Below, in pieces: positions 1 through 7,474 of a stretch of DNA of 17,720 nt. The notes beneath the pieces are model-generated. The model was given only the letters and a program-made list of their open reading frames with translations, made no database searches and was not told where the DNA came from. Location of the stretch: contig JAUNXW010000012.1 of the NCBI GenBank assembly GCA_030539595.1, positions 1-17,720 on the forward strand, written 5' to 3'. Every line of letters begins with the position of its first letter. Within the stretch, counting starts at the first letter, position 1. The stretch is from Methanocorpusculum sp. (GTDB taxonomy: Archaea > Halobacteriota > Methanomicrobia > Methanomicrobiales > Methanocorpusculaceae). Both the position numbers and the translations under genes were made by a program.

Positions 1-80
1 CGAAAACAGAAACGTTCAGTTAATTTTATCTTACATAGCAATACACGAAATCTAAGCTAAAAGTCAATTTGATGTTTTTG

Positions 81-119
81 TTTTCGTGCTTTTCGCGTTT
101 TTTTCGTGTGGTTTTCGTG
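81..119. repeat. Four copies of a TTTTCGYG motif
   Basis: TTTTCGTG occurs at 81-88, 101-108 and 112-119, and TTTTCGCG at 90-97, all in the same orientation within 39 bp. A partial reverse-complement copy (CACGAAAT) lies at 44-51. The surroundings are AT-rich and non-coding. Irregular spacing argues against a simple tandem repeat. It could be a cluster of protein-binding sites, or chance in a T-rich stretch. No initiator (Cdc6/Orc1) gene is in the window, so an origin cannot be claimed. Confidence 0.35.
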
Positions 120-190
120 GTGAAACGATACGCGCTCAAAGGTCAATAAATTATAATTTCAAATTAATTTAAATATCTGAATCTACTATT

Positions 191-342
191 GGACAGACTC
201 TTTAGGAGTTTGTCAAATAGCGGAAACCTTTAGGTTTCTTAGTTGAGGCGAGATGCTTTAGCATCTTTAGCTGAGCAAGTCTTGGACTTGCGAGCCAAGT
301 GGAACACTTGCGAATCGTCATGTGAATCCGTTGAACAAACTC
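191..342 (+). repeat. Array of five short hairpins, possibly one branched RNA/DNA structure
   Basis: Five consecutive inverted repeats with 3-5 nt loops are visible. They are 192-200/206-214 (9 bp with one G-T, loop TTTAG), 223-228/233-238 (6 bp, loop TTTA), 251-256/261-266 (6 bp, loop TTTA), 275-281/285-291 (7 bp, loop TTG) and 296-301/305-310 (6 bp, loop GAA). Linkers also repeat: TTAGTTGAG at 239-247 and TTAGCTGAG at 267-275, and ACTTGCGA after hairpins 4 and 5. The 3' arm of the first hairpin (206-216) can instead pair with 331-342 (TTGAACAAACTC, one bulge), which would enclose the other four hairpins in a multibranch fold. It lies just upstream of the RIO1 gene. It could be a structured ncRNA, an untranslated leader, or a dispersed intergenic palindrome family. 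I do not recognise an RNA family. Confidence 0.5.
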
Positions 343-418
343 ATTAGACGGAAGGCATAGAATAATTACCCATAAAAATAAAAATAAATAACGCAGACAA
401 TCTGCTGAAAATATAAAA

Positions 419-1225
419 ATGACCTCCGCAAAAAAACATCCCCGCCGCGAAGATGATTCACGAATCGAGGCTCTGGACAGAAAACTCTCTGAGCTTGGCA
501 TCAGAATCAAAGATGAAGACAGCAAAAAAGTCACAGACGAAGTCTTCGACGAAGTAACTCTTTTAGCCCTTTACAAACTCGTCAACCGAAAAGTAATCAC
601 ATCAATGGGCGGTTCAATTTCAACAGGCAAAGAAGCGAACGTATTCCTTGCCGAGCGTGAAGAAAAAACAGCCGCAGTAAAAGTTTACCGCATAAGAACA
701 GGCAACTTCACAACAATGAGCGATTACATTCTCGGAGACCCGCGGTTTGCGGGAATCCGCAGAACTCACAAAGACATAATCTTTGCGTGGACAAAAAAAG
801 AGTACAGCAACTTATCGCGTGCGAGAGAAGCAGGTATACCCTGCCCCGAACCTTACGCATTTGACAGAAACATACTCATCATGGAATTTCTCGGAGAAAA
901 CGGCATACCTTACCCTCAAATGAGGGAAGCTCTGCCCTCAACTCCAGAAAAAACCTATGAAGAAGCAGTCGGACTAATCCGTGATCTTTACCAAAAAGCA
1001 AAACTCATTCACGGCGACCTATCGGAATACAATATTCTTACAGGCGAACACGGTCTCATCTTAATTGACATGGCTCAGGCGGTTACACGCGAACATCCGA
1101 GCGCCTACCGGTTCTTATTCAGAGACATAAAAAACATCAACCGCTTCTTCAAAAACAAATGCGAAATACGCGACGAGCACGAAATTTTCAGAGACATCGT
1201 CGGAGAAGAATTTTTCGAGATATAA
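419..1225 (+). CDS. rio1: RIO1-type serine/threonine protein kinase
   Basis: Atypical protein kinase/ATPase of the RIO1 family, which in archaea and eukaryotes acts in late small-ribosomal-subunit maturation. The 268-aa length is normal for archaeal RIO1. Visible motifs, in order: the RIO1 nucleotide loop STGKEANVF (68-76), the catalytic lysine in AVKVY (Lys88), the hinge ILIMEF (152-157), the catalytic loop HGDLSEYN (198-205, Asp200, Asn205) and the metal-binding IDMAQ (Asp217). RIO1 rather than RIO2 is favoured because the protein lacks an N-terminal winged helix and has the STGKEANV loop. It starts at ATG 419 without an obvious ribosome binding site. Its stop is 1 nt before the KH-protein ATG, so the two are almost certainly co-transcribed. 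That fits a shared role in 16S rRNA 3'-end maturation. Confidence 0.93.
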   Translation: MTSAKKHPRREDDSRIEALDRKLSELGIRIKDEDSKKVTDEVFDEVTLLALYKLVNRKVITSMGGSISTGKEANVFLAEREEKTAAVKVYRIRTGNFTTMSDYILGDPRFAGIRRTHKDIIFAWTKKEYSNLSRAREAGIPCPEPYAFDRNILIMEFLGENGIPYPQMREALPSTPEKTYEEAVGLIRDLYQKAKLIHGDLSEYNILTGEHGLILIDMAQAVTREHPSAYRFLFRDIKNINRFFKNKCEIRDEHEIFRDIVGEEFFEI

Positions 1226-1226
1226 A

Positions 1227-1769
1227 ATGACACAGGAAATTAAAATTACAACAGACAGAATCGGCGCCGTAATCGGAAAAGGCGGCGAGACACGCAAAGA
1301 CCTTGAAAAAACACTTAACGTATCGCTCACTGTCGACAGCGAAACCGGAATTGTTCAGATTAAAAACGAAGACGACCCCCTCGCAGAAATCCGCTCAATG
1401 GAAGTCATCAAAGCAATCGGCAGAGGATTTTCTCCCGCACACGCGAAAAAACTCATTGAAGATGACGACATGATTCTTGATTTAATAGACATCTCAGATG
1501 TCGCCGACACTCCGCAGAAGATTGCAAGAATCAGAGGAAGAATCATCGGAAAAGAAGGAAAAGCCCGTGAGCAGATTGAAAATATGACCGGCACAATGAT
1601 TTCCGTCTACGGAAAAACCGTTGGAATAATAGGTCTTCCCGAGCAGATGGCAGACGCTCATTCGGCAGTTACAATGCTAATCAACGGTTCAGACCACAAC
1701 ACAGTGTTCAACTTCCTCGACAGGAAAAAGAAAGAAGCCAAGATGGACATGCTCAACTATTACTACTGA
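1227..1769 (+). CDS. Archaeal Dim2/Pno1-like KH-domain RNA-processing protein
   Basis: A 180-aa protein with two KH domains. The first has its GxxG loop at IGKGG (16-20). The second, more typical one has RIIGKEGKAREQIE (105-118, GxxG at 108-111) followed by MISVYGKTVGIIG. This two-KH layout at about 180 aa matches the archaeal counterparts of eukaryotic Pno1/Dim2, which bind the 3' end of the small-subunit rRNA and are functionally tied to RIO1 and the Nob1 endonuclease. The tail ends in three tyrosines. It begins 2 nt after the RIO1 stop, so translation is probably coupled. No clear terminator follows; the next 92 bp contain the hel308 promoter. Family assignment is firm; the molecular role is inferred from homologues and from this pairing. 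Confidence 0.88.
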   Translation: MTQEIKITTDRIGAVIGKGGETRKDLEKTLNVSLTVDSETGIVQIKNEDDPLAEIRSMEVIKAIGRGFSPAHAKKLIEDDDMILDLIDISDVADTPQKIARIRGRIIGKEGKAREQIENMTGTMISVYGKTVGIIGLPEQMADAHSAVTMLINGSDHNTVFNFLDRKKKEAKMDMLNYYY

Positions 1770-1783
1770 GATTCAATCAGTCG

Positions 1784-1844
1784 TAATCTATATATCCGAT
1801 TAGTGACGTCGAAGATGTTCCACTCGAAACAAAGGGGTATATAA
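1784..1844 (+). promoter_or_regulatory. Promoter of the hel308 series with possible leaderless start
   Basis: A TATA box, TATATAA at 1838-1844, preceded by a purine-rich stretch (AAAGGGG) that could serve as BRE, lies 24 nt before the Hel308 ATG at 1862. Archaeal transcription starts about 25 nt after the box, so the mRNA would have little or no leader. No Shine-Dalgarno sequence is present. A second TATA-like stretch at 1789-1795 lies inside an inverted repeat, TAATC (1784-1788) and GATTA (1798-1802), which could be a weak operator. Confidence 0.55.
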
Positions 1845-1861
1845 GAACCAATGTAAAAATC

Positions 1862-4057
1862 ATGAAAATAGACACTCTGCCAATCCCAAAACAACTGCGC
1901 GACACGTATCTGAAAAATGGTATCGAAGAACTCTATCCGCCGCAGGAAGAATGTGTAAACGCAGGTTTATTCGAGCGCAAAAATATATTGGCGGCAATTC
2001 CCACGGCTTCCGGAAAAACTTTGATTGCGGAGACCGCAATGCAGAAGGAAATTTCCGAGGGCGGAAAGTGTCTTTATATTGTTCCTCTGAAGGCTCTTGC
2101 CGCAGAAAAATATGAAGACTTTTCAGGAAAATCCGTAAAAGTCGGAATTGCAACCGGAGACCCTGACCAGCGCGACGAATATCTGGGCAGATACGATATA
2201 ATTGTCGCTACTTCGGAAAAAACCGATTCCCTTCTGCGCAACAAATCCGAGTGGCTCAAAAGCGTATCGCTTCTTGTTGTCGACGAAATTCACTTAATTG
2301 GTGATGAATCCCGCGGCGCAACGCTTGAGATGGTCATTGCAAAACTGCGGTATCTTAACCCGGATATGCAGATAATCGGATTATCCGCGACAATGGGAAA
2401 TCCTGAAAAACTTGCCGCGTGGCTTGATGCGAAACTTATTACAAGCGAGTGGAGACCGGTTGATTTAAAAGAAGGCGTCTACCATCAGGGCGCAATACAT
2501 TTCCACGGCTCTGAAAGAATTCTTGAAACTCCGAAAAAAGACGATGACCTCAACCTAATGCTTGATACAATTGCAGAAGGAGGGCAGTGCCTTGTATTTG
2601 TTTCATCAAGACGTTCTGCTGAGGCTTTCGCAAAACGTGCCGCGTCGGCTTTGAAAAAAGAATCCCCCGAACTCGATAAATATTCGGAAATTATTGAAAA
2701 GGCGGATACAACCCAGTCGGGAAAAACCCTCTCCCTTTCCGTTAAAAAAGGCGCTGCCTTCCATCACGCAGGACTTCCAAGAGCTGCACGCGAAGCTGTT
2801 GAAACGGGGTTTCGAAAAGGCGACATCGCTGTAATTTCTTCAACCCCCACACTTGCCGCAGGATTGAATCTCCCCGCACGGCGCGTTATAATCCGTGATT
2901 ACACAAGATATGAAAGCGGATACGGTATGCAGAGTATTCCTGTCATGGAATATCGTCAGATGGCAGGACGAGCGGGAAGACCAAGACTTGACCCTTACGG
3001 AGAGGCTGTCTTAATTGCTAAGGAAAAAGATGACATTGACAGACTTTTTGAGGAGTTCATCGACGCACCCGCAGAAGACATCTCTTCCCAGTGCAAAAAC
3101 GAAAAAGAACTCCGCGGACATCTTCTTGCGTTGATTGCCTCGGGCTTTGCCAAAAATATTGACGAGGTAACAGGGTTTATGGCAAAGTCATTTTACGCAA
3201 GCCAAAAATCCGTCACGAAGATGCTTGACAGGAAAATCAAGAACGCTCTTGACTTCCTGAAAAAATCCGGACTTATTGAATCTGACGGAACAGAAATCTC
3301 TCCTACAATGTTCGGCTCGCTTTCATCAAAACTTTACCTTGACCCGGAGTCGGCTTTAATGATTAAAAACGCCCTCATTGAACGTGATTCTGATTTCTCA
3401 GCCTTTGGAATGCTTCATCTGCTCTGCATGACACCCGATATGTTCAGATTTTATCTCAAGGCGTCGGATGAAAAACTCGTTGACTCGGTAATCAGCGAGC
3501 GCGGGGACGAACTTTTCAGCGAAGAACTCTGCGAAGAATTTTTCGCGGCAATAAAGACCGCTCTCGTTGCTGAGGAATGGATGTCGGAAGTGCCCGAAGA
3601 CACAATTTGCGAACACTTTTCGATAGGTGCGGGCGATATTCACGCGGTTGTTGAAAATCTGCGCTGGCTTATTCACGCCGCGTCAAGAATCTGCCACGAG
3701 TTCACGCCTTCTTTTGATAAAGAGATGTCAGACCTTGAGATTCGCGTAACCCACGGAGTTAAAGAAGAACTCATCCCGCTGATTTCGTTGAAAGGCATCG
3801 GACGTGTTCGTGCAAGAAGACTGCTTAACAGAGGATATGACAGCCCTGCGGCTCTTCTCAAAGCTGACGAGAATGAACTCATTGGAATACTCGGTGCGGT
3901 AATTACCAAAAATATTCTTCAGCAGGCAGGGAAGAAAACAGGTTTGAAAAAGCAGAGGGAAGAGATTGAAGAAATTGCTGAAATTACAGAAACAAAAAAA
4001 GAGGAAGCCGAAGTTTTGAAAAAACCTCAGGCGTCTCTTTTTGATTTCGGAGGATAA
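1862..4057 (+). CDS. hel308: Hel308-type Ski2-like DNA helicase
   Basis: Superfamily 2 ATP-dependent 3'-5' DNA helicase acting on forked DNA and stalled replication forks; related to eukaryotic HELQ and POLQ. At 731 aa it is full length. Motifs: Q-motif region near LYPPQEE (24-30), Walker A IPTASGKT (46-53), Walker B DEIH (141-144), motif III SATMGN (175-180), motif IV region FHHAGLPRAARE (300-311), motif V TPTLAAGLNLPARR (328-341) and motif VI QMAGRAGRPR (366-375). The C-terminal part carries a helix-hairpin-helix-like LKGIGRVRARRLL, as in domain V of Hel308. The last residues, QASLFDFGG (723-731), fit a PCNA-interacting motif (Q-x-x-L-x-x-F). A charged Glu/Lys linker separates it from the core. 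The stop is 2 nt before cgi121. Confidence 0.95.
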   Translation: MKIDTLPIPKQLRDTYLKNGIEELYPPQEECVNAGLFERKNILAAIPTASGKTLIAETAMQKEISEGGKCLYIVPLKALAAEKYEDFSGKSVKVGIATGDPDQRDEYLGRYDIIVATSEKTDSLLRNKSEWLKSVSLLVVDEIHLIGDESRGATLEMVIAKLRYLNPDMQIIGLSATMGNPEKLAAWLDAKLITSEWRPVDLKEGVYHQGAIHFHGSERILETPKKDDDLNLMLDTIAEGGQCLVFVSSRRSAEAFAKRAASALKKESPELDKYSEIIEKADTTQSGKTLSLSVKKGAAFHHAGLPRAAREAVETGFRKGDIAVISSTPTLAAGLNLPARRVIIRDYTRYESGYGMQSIPVMEYRQMAGRAGRPRLDPYGEAVLIAKEKDDIDRLFEEFIDAPAEDISSQCKNEKELRGHLLALIASGFAKNIDEVTGFMAKSFYASQKSVTKMLDRKIKNALDFLKKSGLIESDGTEISPTMFGSLSSKLYLDPESALMIKNALIERDSDFSAFGMLHLLCMTPDMFRFYLKASDEKLVDSVISERGDELFSEELCEEFFAAIKTALVAEEWMSEVPEDTICEHFSIGAGDIHAVVENLRWLIHAASRICHEFTPSFDKEMSDLEIRVTHGVKEELIPLISLKGIGRVRARRLLNRGYDSPAALLKADENELIGILGAVITKNILQQAGKKTGLKKQREEIEEIAEITETKKEEAEVLKKPQASLFDFGG

Positions 4058-4059
4058 CA

Positions 4060-4548
4060 ATGGAGATTTTTTCAGGAAAAATAAATGCGGAGAATGTCTC
4101 AAAAACACTTTCCGAAGTAAACCGTATCGGCGAAAAAACAAATTCGGTAATCGTGCTCTTCGACGCGGAAAAAACCGCGGGTGCCGAGCATATCCGCTCG
4201 GCAGGAACTCATGCAAAGCGTGCTTTCGATGAAAAAAGAAACATAGCCCGCTCTCTTGCGATGGAGATTTTAGTCTACGCCTCAGGTCAGAGACAGTGTT
4301 CGCTTGCGACACGCTTTGGTCTGCACGTTGGAGAGAACTCGGTCTATGTTCTGATTTTAGACGGAGACGAGGCGTCAGCGAAGGCGGATATTCTGAAATT
4401 CGTGACTGAATCAAGCGTAAATTTTCCAAGTGCGGAAACCCTGAAAGCAGAGTTTCAGATTACCGATGAAGAGCTTGCCGTCATTGGCGAAGACAGAATT
4501 GTTGAGTTAGTTCTTGAAAGAGTAGCCCTCGTTGACGTATGGAAATGA
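4060..4548 (+). CDS. cgi121: KEOPS complex subunit Cgi121
   Basis: A 162-aa homologue of Cgi121/TPRKB, the KEOPS subunit that binds tRNA and contacts Bud32 during N6-threonylcarbamoyladenosine (t6A) synthesis at position 37. The diagnostic central stretch is AKRAFDEKRNIARSLAMEIL (52-71) followed by YASGQRQCSLATRFGL. This matches the family pattern of an A-x-R-AF...R-NIA-x-S motif and then 'ASG-RQ...A...G'. It starts 2 nt after the hel308 stop, and its end overlaps the next gene. Pairing with hel308 suggests co-expression. The other KEOPS subunits (Kae1, Bud32, Pcc1) are not in the window. The family call is secure. Confidence 0.88.
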   Translation: MEIFSGKINAENVSKTLSEVNRIGEKTNSVIVLFDAEKTAGAEHIRSAGTHAKRAFDEKRNIARSLAMEILVYASGQRQCSLATRFGLHVGENSVYVLILDGDEASAKADILKFVTESSVNFPSAETLKAEFQITDEELAVIGEDRIVELVLERVALVDVWK

Positions 4549-6149
4549 GATACAGAATATTTCTGATAATTGCCCTGATAATAATATTAGTCCCCGCGGT
4601 TTCTGCGTCCGATGAACTGATTATCATTCATACAAATGATGTTCATGCAAGATATGCAGACAATCTCGGATACGCAAATGCGTCAGATATCGTAAACGAT
4701 TATCGAAAAAATTACGAAAACGTTCTGCTTCTTGACGCAGGAGACACACTCAGCGGAAAACCCGAAGCGGGAATCTCAAAAGGCGAATCTGCTGTTGAAA
4801 TAATGAATGTCATGGGCTACGACGCAATGACTGCAGGCAATCACGAATATGACTACAACCTTGATGTTCTTCTAAAAAGAGCTGAAGAAATGAACTTCCC
4901 GATTCTTGCGGCAAACGTATTCTACAAAAATTCAGGCGAACCTGTTTTTGAAGATAATACAATCATCGAAAAAGGAAACTGGAAAATAGGTGTCTTTGGG
5001 ATTGCAACGCCCAATACTGTTGAAACATCAACCTACGGAAGAGAAATGCCCATTGACTTTGCCTCAGGCGAAGAATTATATTCTATTGCTCAGGCTCAGA
5101 TTAACGAACTGAAAAACAGCGGATGCAATTTTATAATATGTATATCCCATCTTGGCATGAGCGAATCGGATTACCCGGATACATCAGTTGAACTGCTTAA
5201 TCACACAACAGGGATTGATTTGTGCGTTGACGGTCACAGCCACACAACACTTGAAAACGGATACACGGCAGGTGACTCATTAATTGTAAGTACCGGCTGT
5301 TATCTTAACGCGGTTGGTGTCGTCAAAGTAACTCCTGATAAAAAAATCACCGCGGAACTTATTGATTCGCACGAAGGTTCAGACAGTAAAGTCGCAGAAA
5401 TTGTAAACAAGGCGCTTGAAGATGCTGAAGAATCATACAAACAGGTAATCGGTTATTCGGAAGTTTTCTTGAACGGAAACAGAAACCCGGGCGTCAGAAC
5501 AGAAGAAACCAATTTAGGTGATTTTGCTTCGGACGCTCTGCAGTATTTTGCGAAAATCAAAGGTTTTGAAAGCGACGCGGCAATAATTAACGGAGGCGGA
5601 TTAAGGTCATCTGTTTTGAAAGGGGACGTCACGCTCTACGATTTAATGAACCTTGACCCGTTCGGCAACACATTTGCGGTTATTTCTGTTGACGGAGAAA
5701 CACTTCTGAAAGTATTGGAGGACAACACAGCAGTAACTCCGGAAGAAAGCGGTGGATTTCCGCAGGTTTCTGGGCTGAAATATTCAATAGATACTTCTAA
5801 AGAATATGTCGAAGGAGAGATTAACCGCGTGAAAATATTATCTGCGGGCGCAGAGGAGTTTGATGAAGACAAATTCTACAGAATAGCGGTAAACAGTTTC
5901 ATCGCGAGCGGAGGAGACAAGTACGCGCCGTTTGCGAGTGCTGAAGTTATCTGTGACCAAAAGATTACGATTACGGAGGTCTACACTGATTATATTGCCT
6001 GCGGACTTGACGGCGTAATCGGAAAATATTATTCACAGCCTCAGAACAGAATTATAATTCAGTCTTCCCCTATGAATTTATTCTCTGGAAAACTTAACGG
6101 CAGATATTCTTTTGAAGAAATTTCAAAAATGATTCGGGTGACCGCATAA
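4545..6149 (+). CDS. Secreted 5'-nucleotidase / 2',3'-cyclic phosphodiesterase family protein
   Basis: UshA-type bimetal phosphoesterase. An N-terminal signal peptide (MRYRIFLIIALIIILVPAVSAS) indicates export. The calcineurin-like metallophosphoesterase domain has the metal ligands HTNDVH, DAGDT, GNHEYDYN, ISHLGM and VDGHSHT in order. The C-terminal 5'-nucleotidase domain shows TNLGDFASDAL, INGGGLRSS and a late SGGDKYAPF. There is no C-terminal membrane anchor or lipobox, so it may be released, or held only if the signal is uncleaved. Likely substrates are extracellular nucleotides, giving nucleosides for salvage. I place the start at ATG 4545, which overlaps the cgi121 stop as ATGA; an in-frame ATG at 4539 would add two residues. 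An exported enzyme inside an otherwise information-processing series is unusual. The stop overlaps the dtdA ATG by 1 nt. Confidence 0.9.
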   Translation: MRYRIFLIIALIIILVPAVSASDELIIIHTNDVHARYADNLGYANASDIVNDYRKNYENVLLLDAGDTLSGKPEAGISKGESAVEIMNVMGYDAMTAGNHEYDYNLDVLLKRAEEMNFPILAANVFYKNSGEPVFEDNTIIEKGNWKIGVFGIATPNTVETSTYGREMPIDFASGEELYSIAQAQINELKNSGCNFIICISHLGMSESDYPDTSVELLNHTTGIDLCVDGHSHTTLENGYTAGDSLIVSTGCYLNAVGVVKVTPDKKITAELIDSHEGSDSKVAEIVNKALEDAEESYKQVIGYSEVFLNGNRNPGVRTEETNLGDFASDALQYFAKIKGFESDAAIINGGGLRSSVLKGDVTLYDLMNLDPFGNTFAVISVDGETLLKVLEDNTAVTPEESGGFPQVSGLKYSIDTSKEYVEGEINRVKILSAGAEEFDEDKFYRIAVNSFIASGGDKYAPFASAEVICDQKITITEVYTDYIACGLDGVIGKYYSQPQNRIIIQSSPMNLFSGKLNGRYSFEEISKMIRVTA

Positions 6150-7471
6150 TGATTATTGATATTCTGAATTCTGAAATTGACCCCGCAGGAAAAAATATCC
6201 GTGCGGCTATTGACTCGCTTATTGAAGAAAACAAAGAGTCAGCGTTTCCTTTGTTTGAAAACAACGAGATTACCTTCCACACAACAGCGAATCGCATAAT
6301 TAATTCAACCTCCGCGGATGTCAATTGCGAGGCTGATTTAATTATTGTAGTCTCGCGTCACTCAAGTGTAAATCCTGTTCCCGTGTTAACCGTTCACCCT
6401 GCGGGAAACTACGGAAAAGCAGAACTCGGCGGAAACGATAACGAGCTTGGAAGAACAGCGCCTTTGTGGATGAAGGCAGTTCTCCAGAATCACGCAAAAT
6501 TTGTTCCCGAAGGTTATCGGGTTTCATATGAAATCACTCATCATGGACCAACGGATTTTCCCGCGCCATTCTTTTTCGTTGAAGTCGGAAGTACGGAAAA
6601 AGAATGGAACGACGAGGCAGCATATACCGCAGCGGCAAAATCGGTTCTTTATGCAAAACCTTCTAAAGATATCGTTCCCTTAATCGGTTTCGGCGGAACT
6701 CACTATGCTGTCAGGCAGAGCGCAATAGGACTGAACACCAAAGGGGCTTTCGGGCACATAATGCATACGCGCGATACGGGGCGCGTTACTCCAGAAACCG
6801 TAAAGCAGATGATTGAAAAATCCGGCGGAGTATCCTACGCTCATGTCGATAAAAAATCTCTTTCGAAGTCTGAAATCTCAAATATAGAAGCCGCGCTGAA
6901 AGCGGTTAACCTTAGGGAAATCACCGAAGGCGAACTGATGATGCTTAACTCAATGTCGCTTAAAACATGGGCTGAGTTCGGCGAATTCGCAAAAAACGTC
7001 AGAAAAGACATCAGAATATTTCCCCACGGAAAAATTCCGGAAGGTAAACCTGTCTTAGTAACTCTTCCCGAAGATTTGTTTTCATGCGCTTTTCTGAAAA
7101 ATGAAGAGGTGCTCATTGAAAAACTCGACAGCTTCGGCGGTGTGTTTCACTCAACAAATCCGAGCGGAAAATTGCTTCCGGTCTTTTTCACGACCGAATC
7201 CCTGCGGCGCAATCTATCAGATTATTTAATAGTCTTATCAATCCAACAAATAACACGTACACAGGATTGTCTGGTTGAAGATGACAAACTCACCATCACA
7301 AGACGTCAGTTTGATGCCGAATCAGCGCGCAATTTCGGTGTCCCTTCAGGTCCTCTGTTCGGCAGCCTTGCTGCTGGAAAAGAAGTCACCGTGAACGGAA
7401 AAACTGTCACGCCGGAAATGGTAACCAAAGTAACAACAACAACCATAAAAATCCCGGGATTGGAGAATTAA
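6149..7471 (+). CDS. dtdA: D-aminoacyl-tRNA deacylase (archaeal DtdA / GEK1 family)
   Basis: Zinc-dependent hydrolase that removes D-amino acids from mischarged tRNAs. The conserved catalytic-domain motifs are visible: SRHSS (69-73), HPAGNYG (83-89), ITHHGPTD (129-136), GFGGTHYA (180-187) and FGHIMHTRD (201-209). Residues from about 270 to 440 form an additional C-terminal part. It includes FGVPSGPLFG (396-405) and an acidic, glycine-rich follow-on, a signature I also associate with tRNase Z-type proteins and longer archaeal DtdA proteins. The start overlaps the nucleotidase stop (TAATG). The 3' end encodes the GGAG ribosome binding site for ftsZ, which lies just before the stop. Function is secure; the role of the C-terminal part is unknown to me. 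Confidence 0.92.
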   Translation: MIIDILNSEIDPAGKNIRAAIDSLIEENKESAFPLFENNEITFHTTANRIINSTSADVNCEADLIIVVSRHSSVNPVPVLTVHPAGNYGKAELGGNDNELGRTAPLWMKAVLQNHAKFVPEGYRVSYEITHHGPTDFPAPFFFVEVGSTEKEWNDEAAYTAAAKSVLYAKPSKDIVPLIGFGGTHYAVRQSAIGLNTKGAFGHIMHTRDTGRVTPETVKQMIEKSGGVSYAHVDKKSLSKSEISNIEAALKAVNLREITEGELMMLNSMSLKTWAEFGEFAKNVRKDIRIFPHGKIPEGKPVLVTLPEDLFSCAFLKNEEVLIEKLDSFGGVFHSTNPSGKLLPVFFTTESLRRNLSDYLIVLSIQQITRTQDCLVEDDKLTITRRQFDAESARNFGVPSGPLFGSLAAGKEVTVNGKTVTPEMVTKVTTTTIKIPGLEN

Positions 7472-7474
7472 CTC

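Larger units (their letters stand above)
1..418. other. Gene-free left end, 418 bp
   Basis: I see no convincing coding region here. The reverse-strand frame that enters it from 534 is a shadow of the RIO1 gene. The stretch holds the TTTTCGYG motif cluster at 81-119 and the hairpin array at 191-342. An AT-rich stretch at 370-392 could contain the TATA box for the RIO1 gene, about 30-45 nt before its ATG at 419. No Shine-Dalgarno sequence is apparent before that ATG, so initiation could be leaderless. Confidence 0.6.

Noticed and set aside
81..130. Replication origin with ORB boxes
   Set aside because: The similarity to origin boxes is weak, and there is no Cdc6/Orc1 gene in the window.
202..534. 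110-codon reverse frame over the left end
   Set aside because: It runs through the hairpin array and antisense to RIO1; Ser/Leu-rich product with no ribosome binding site.
3728..4429. 233-codon reverse-strand open frame
   Set aside because: It lies fully antisense to the end of hel308 and to cgi121, both firmly identified; the product is Arg/Leu/Phe-rich with no family look.
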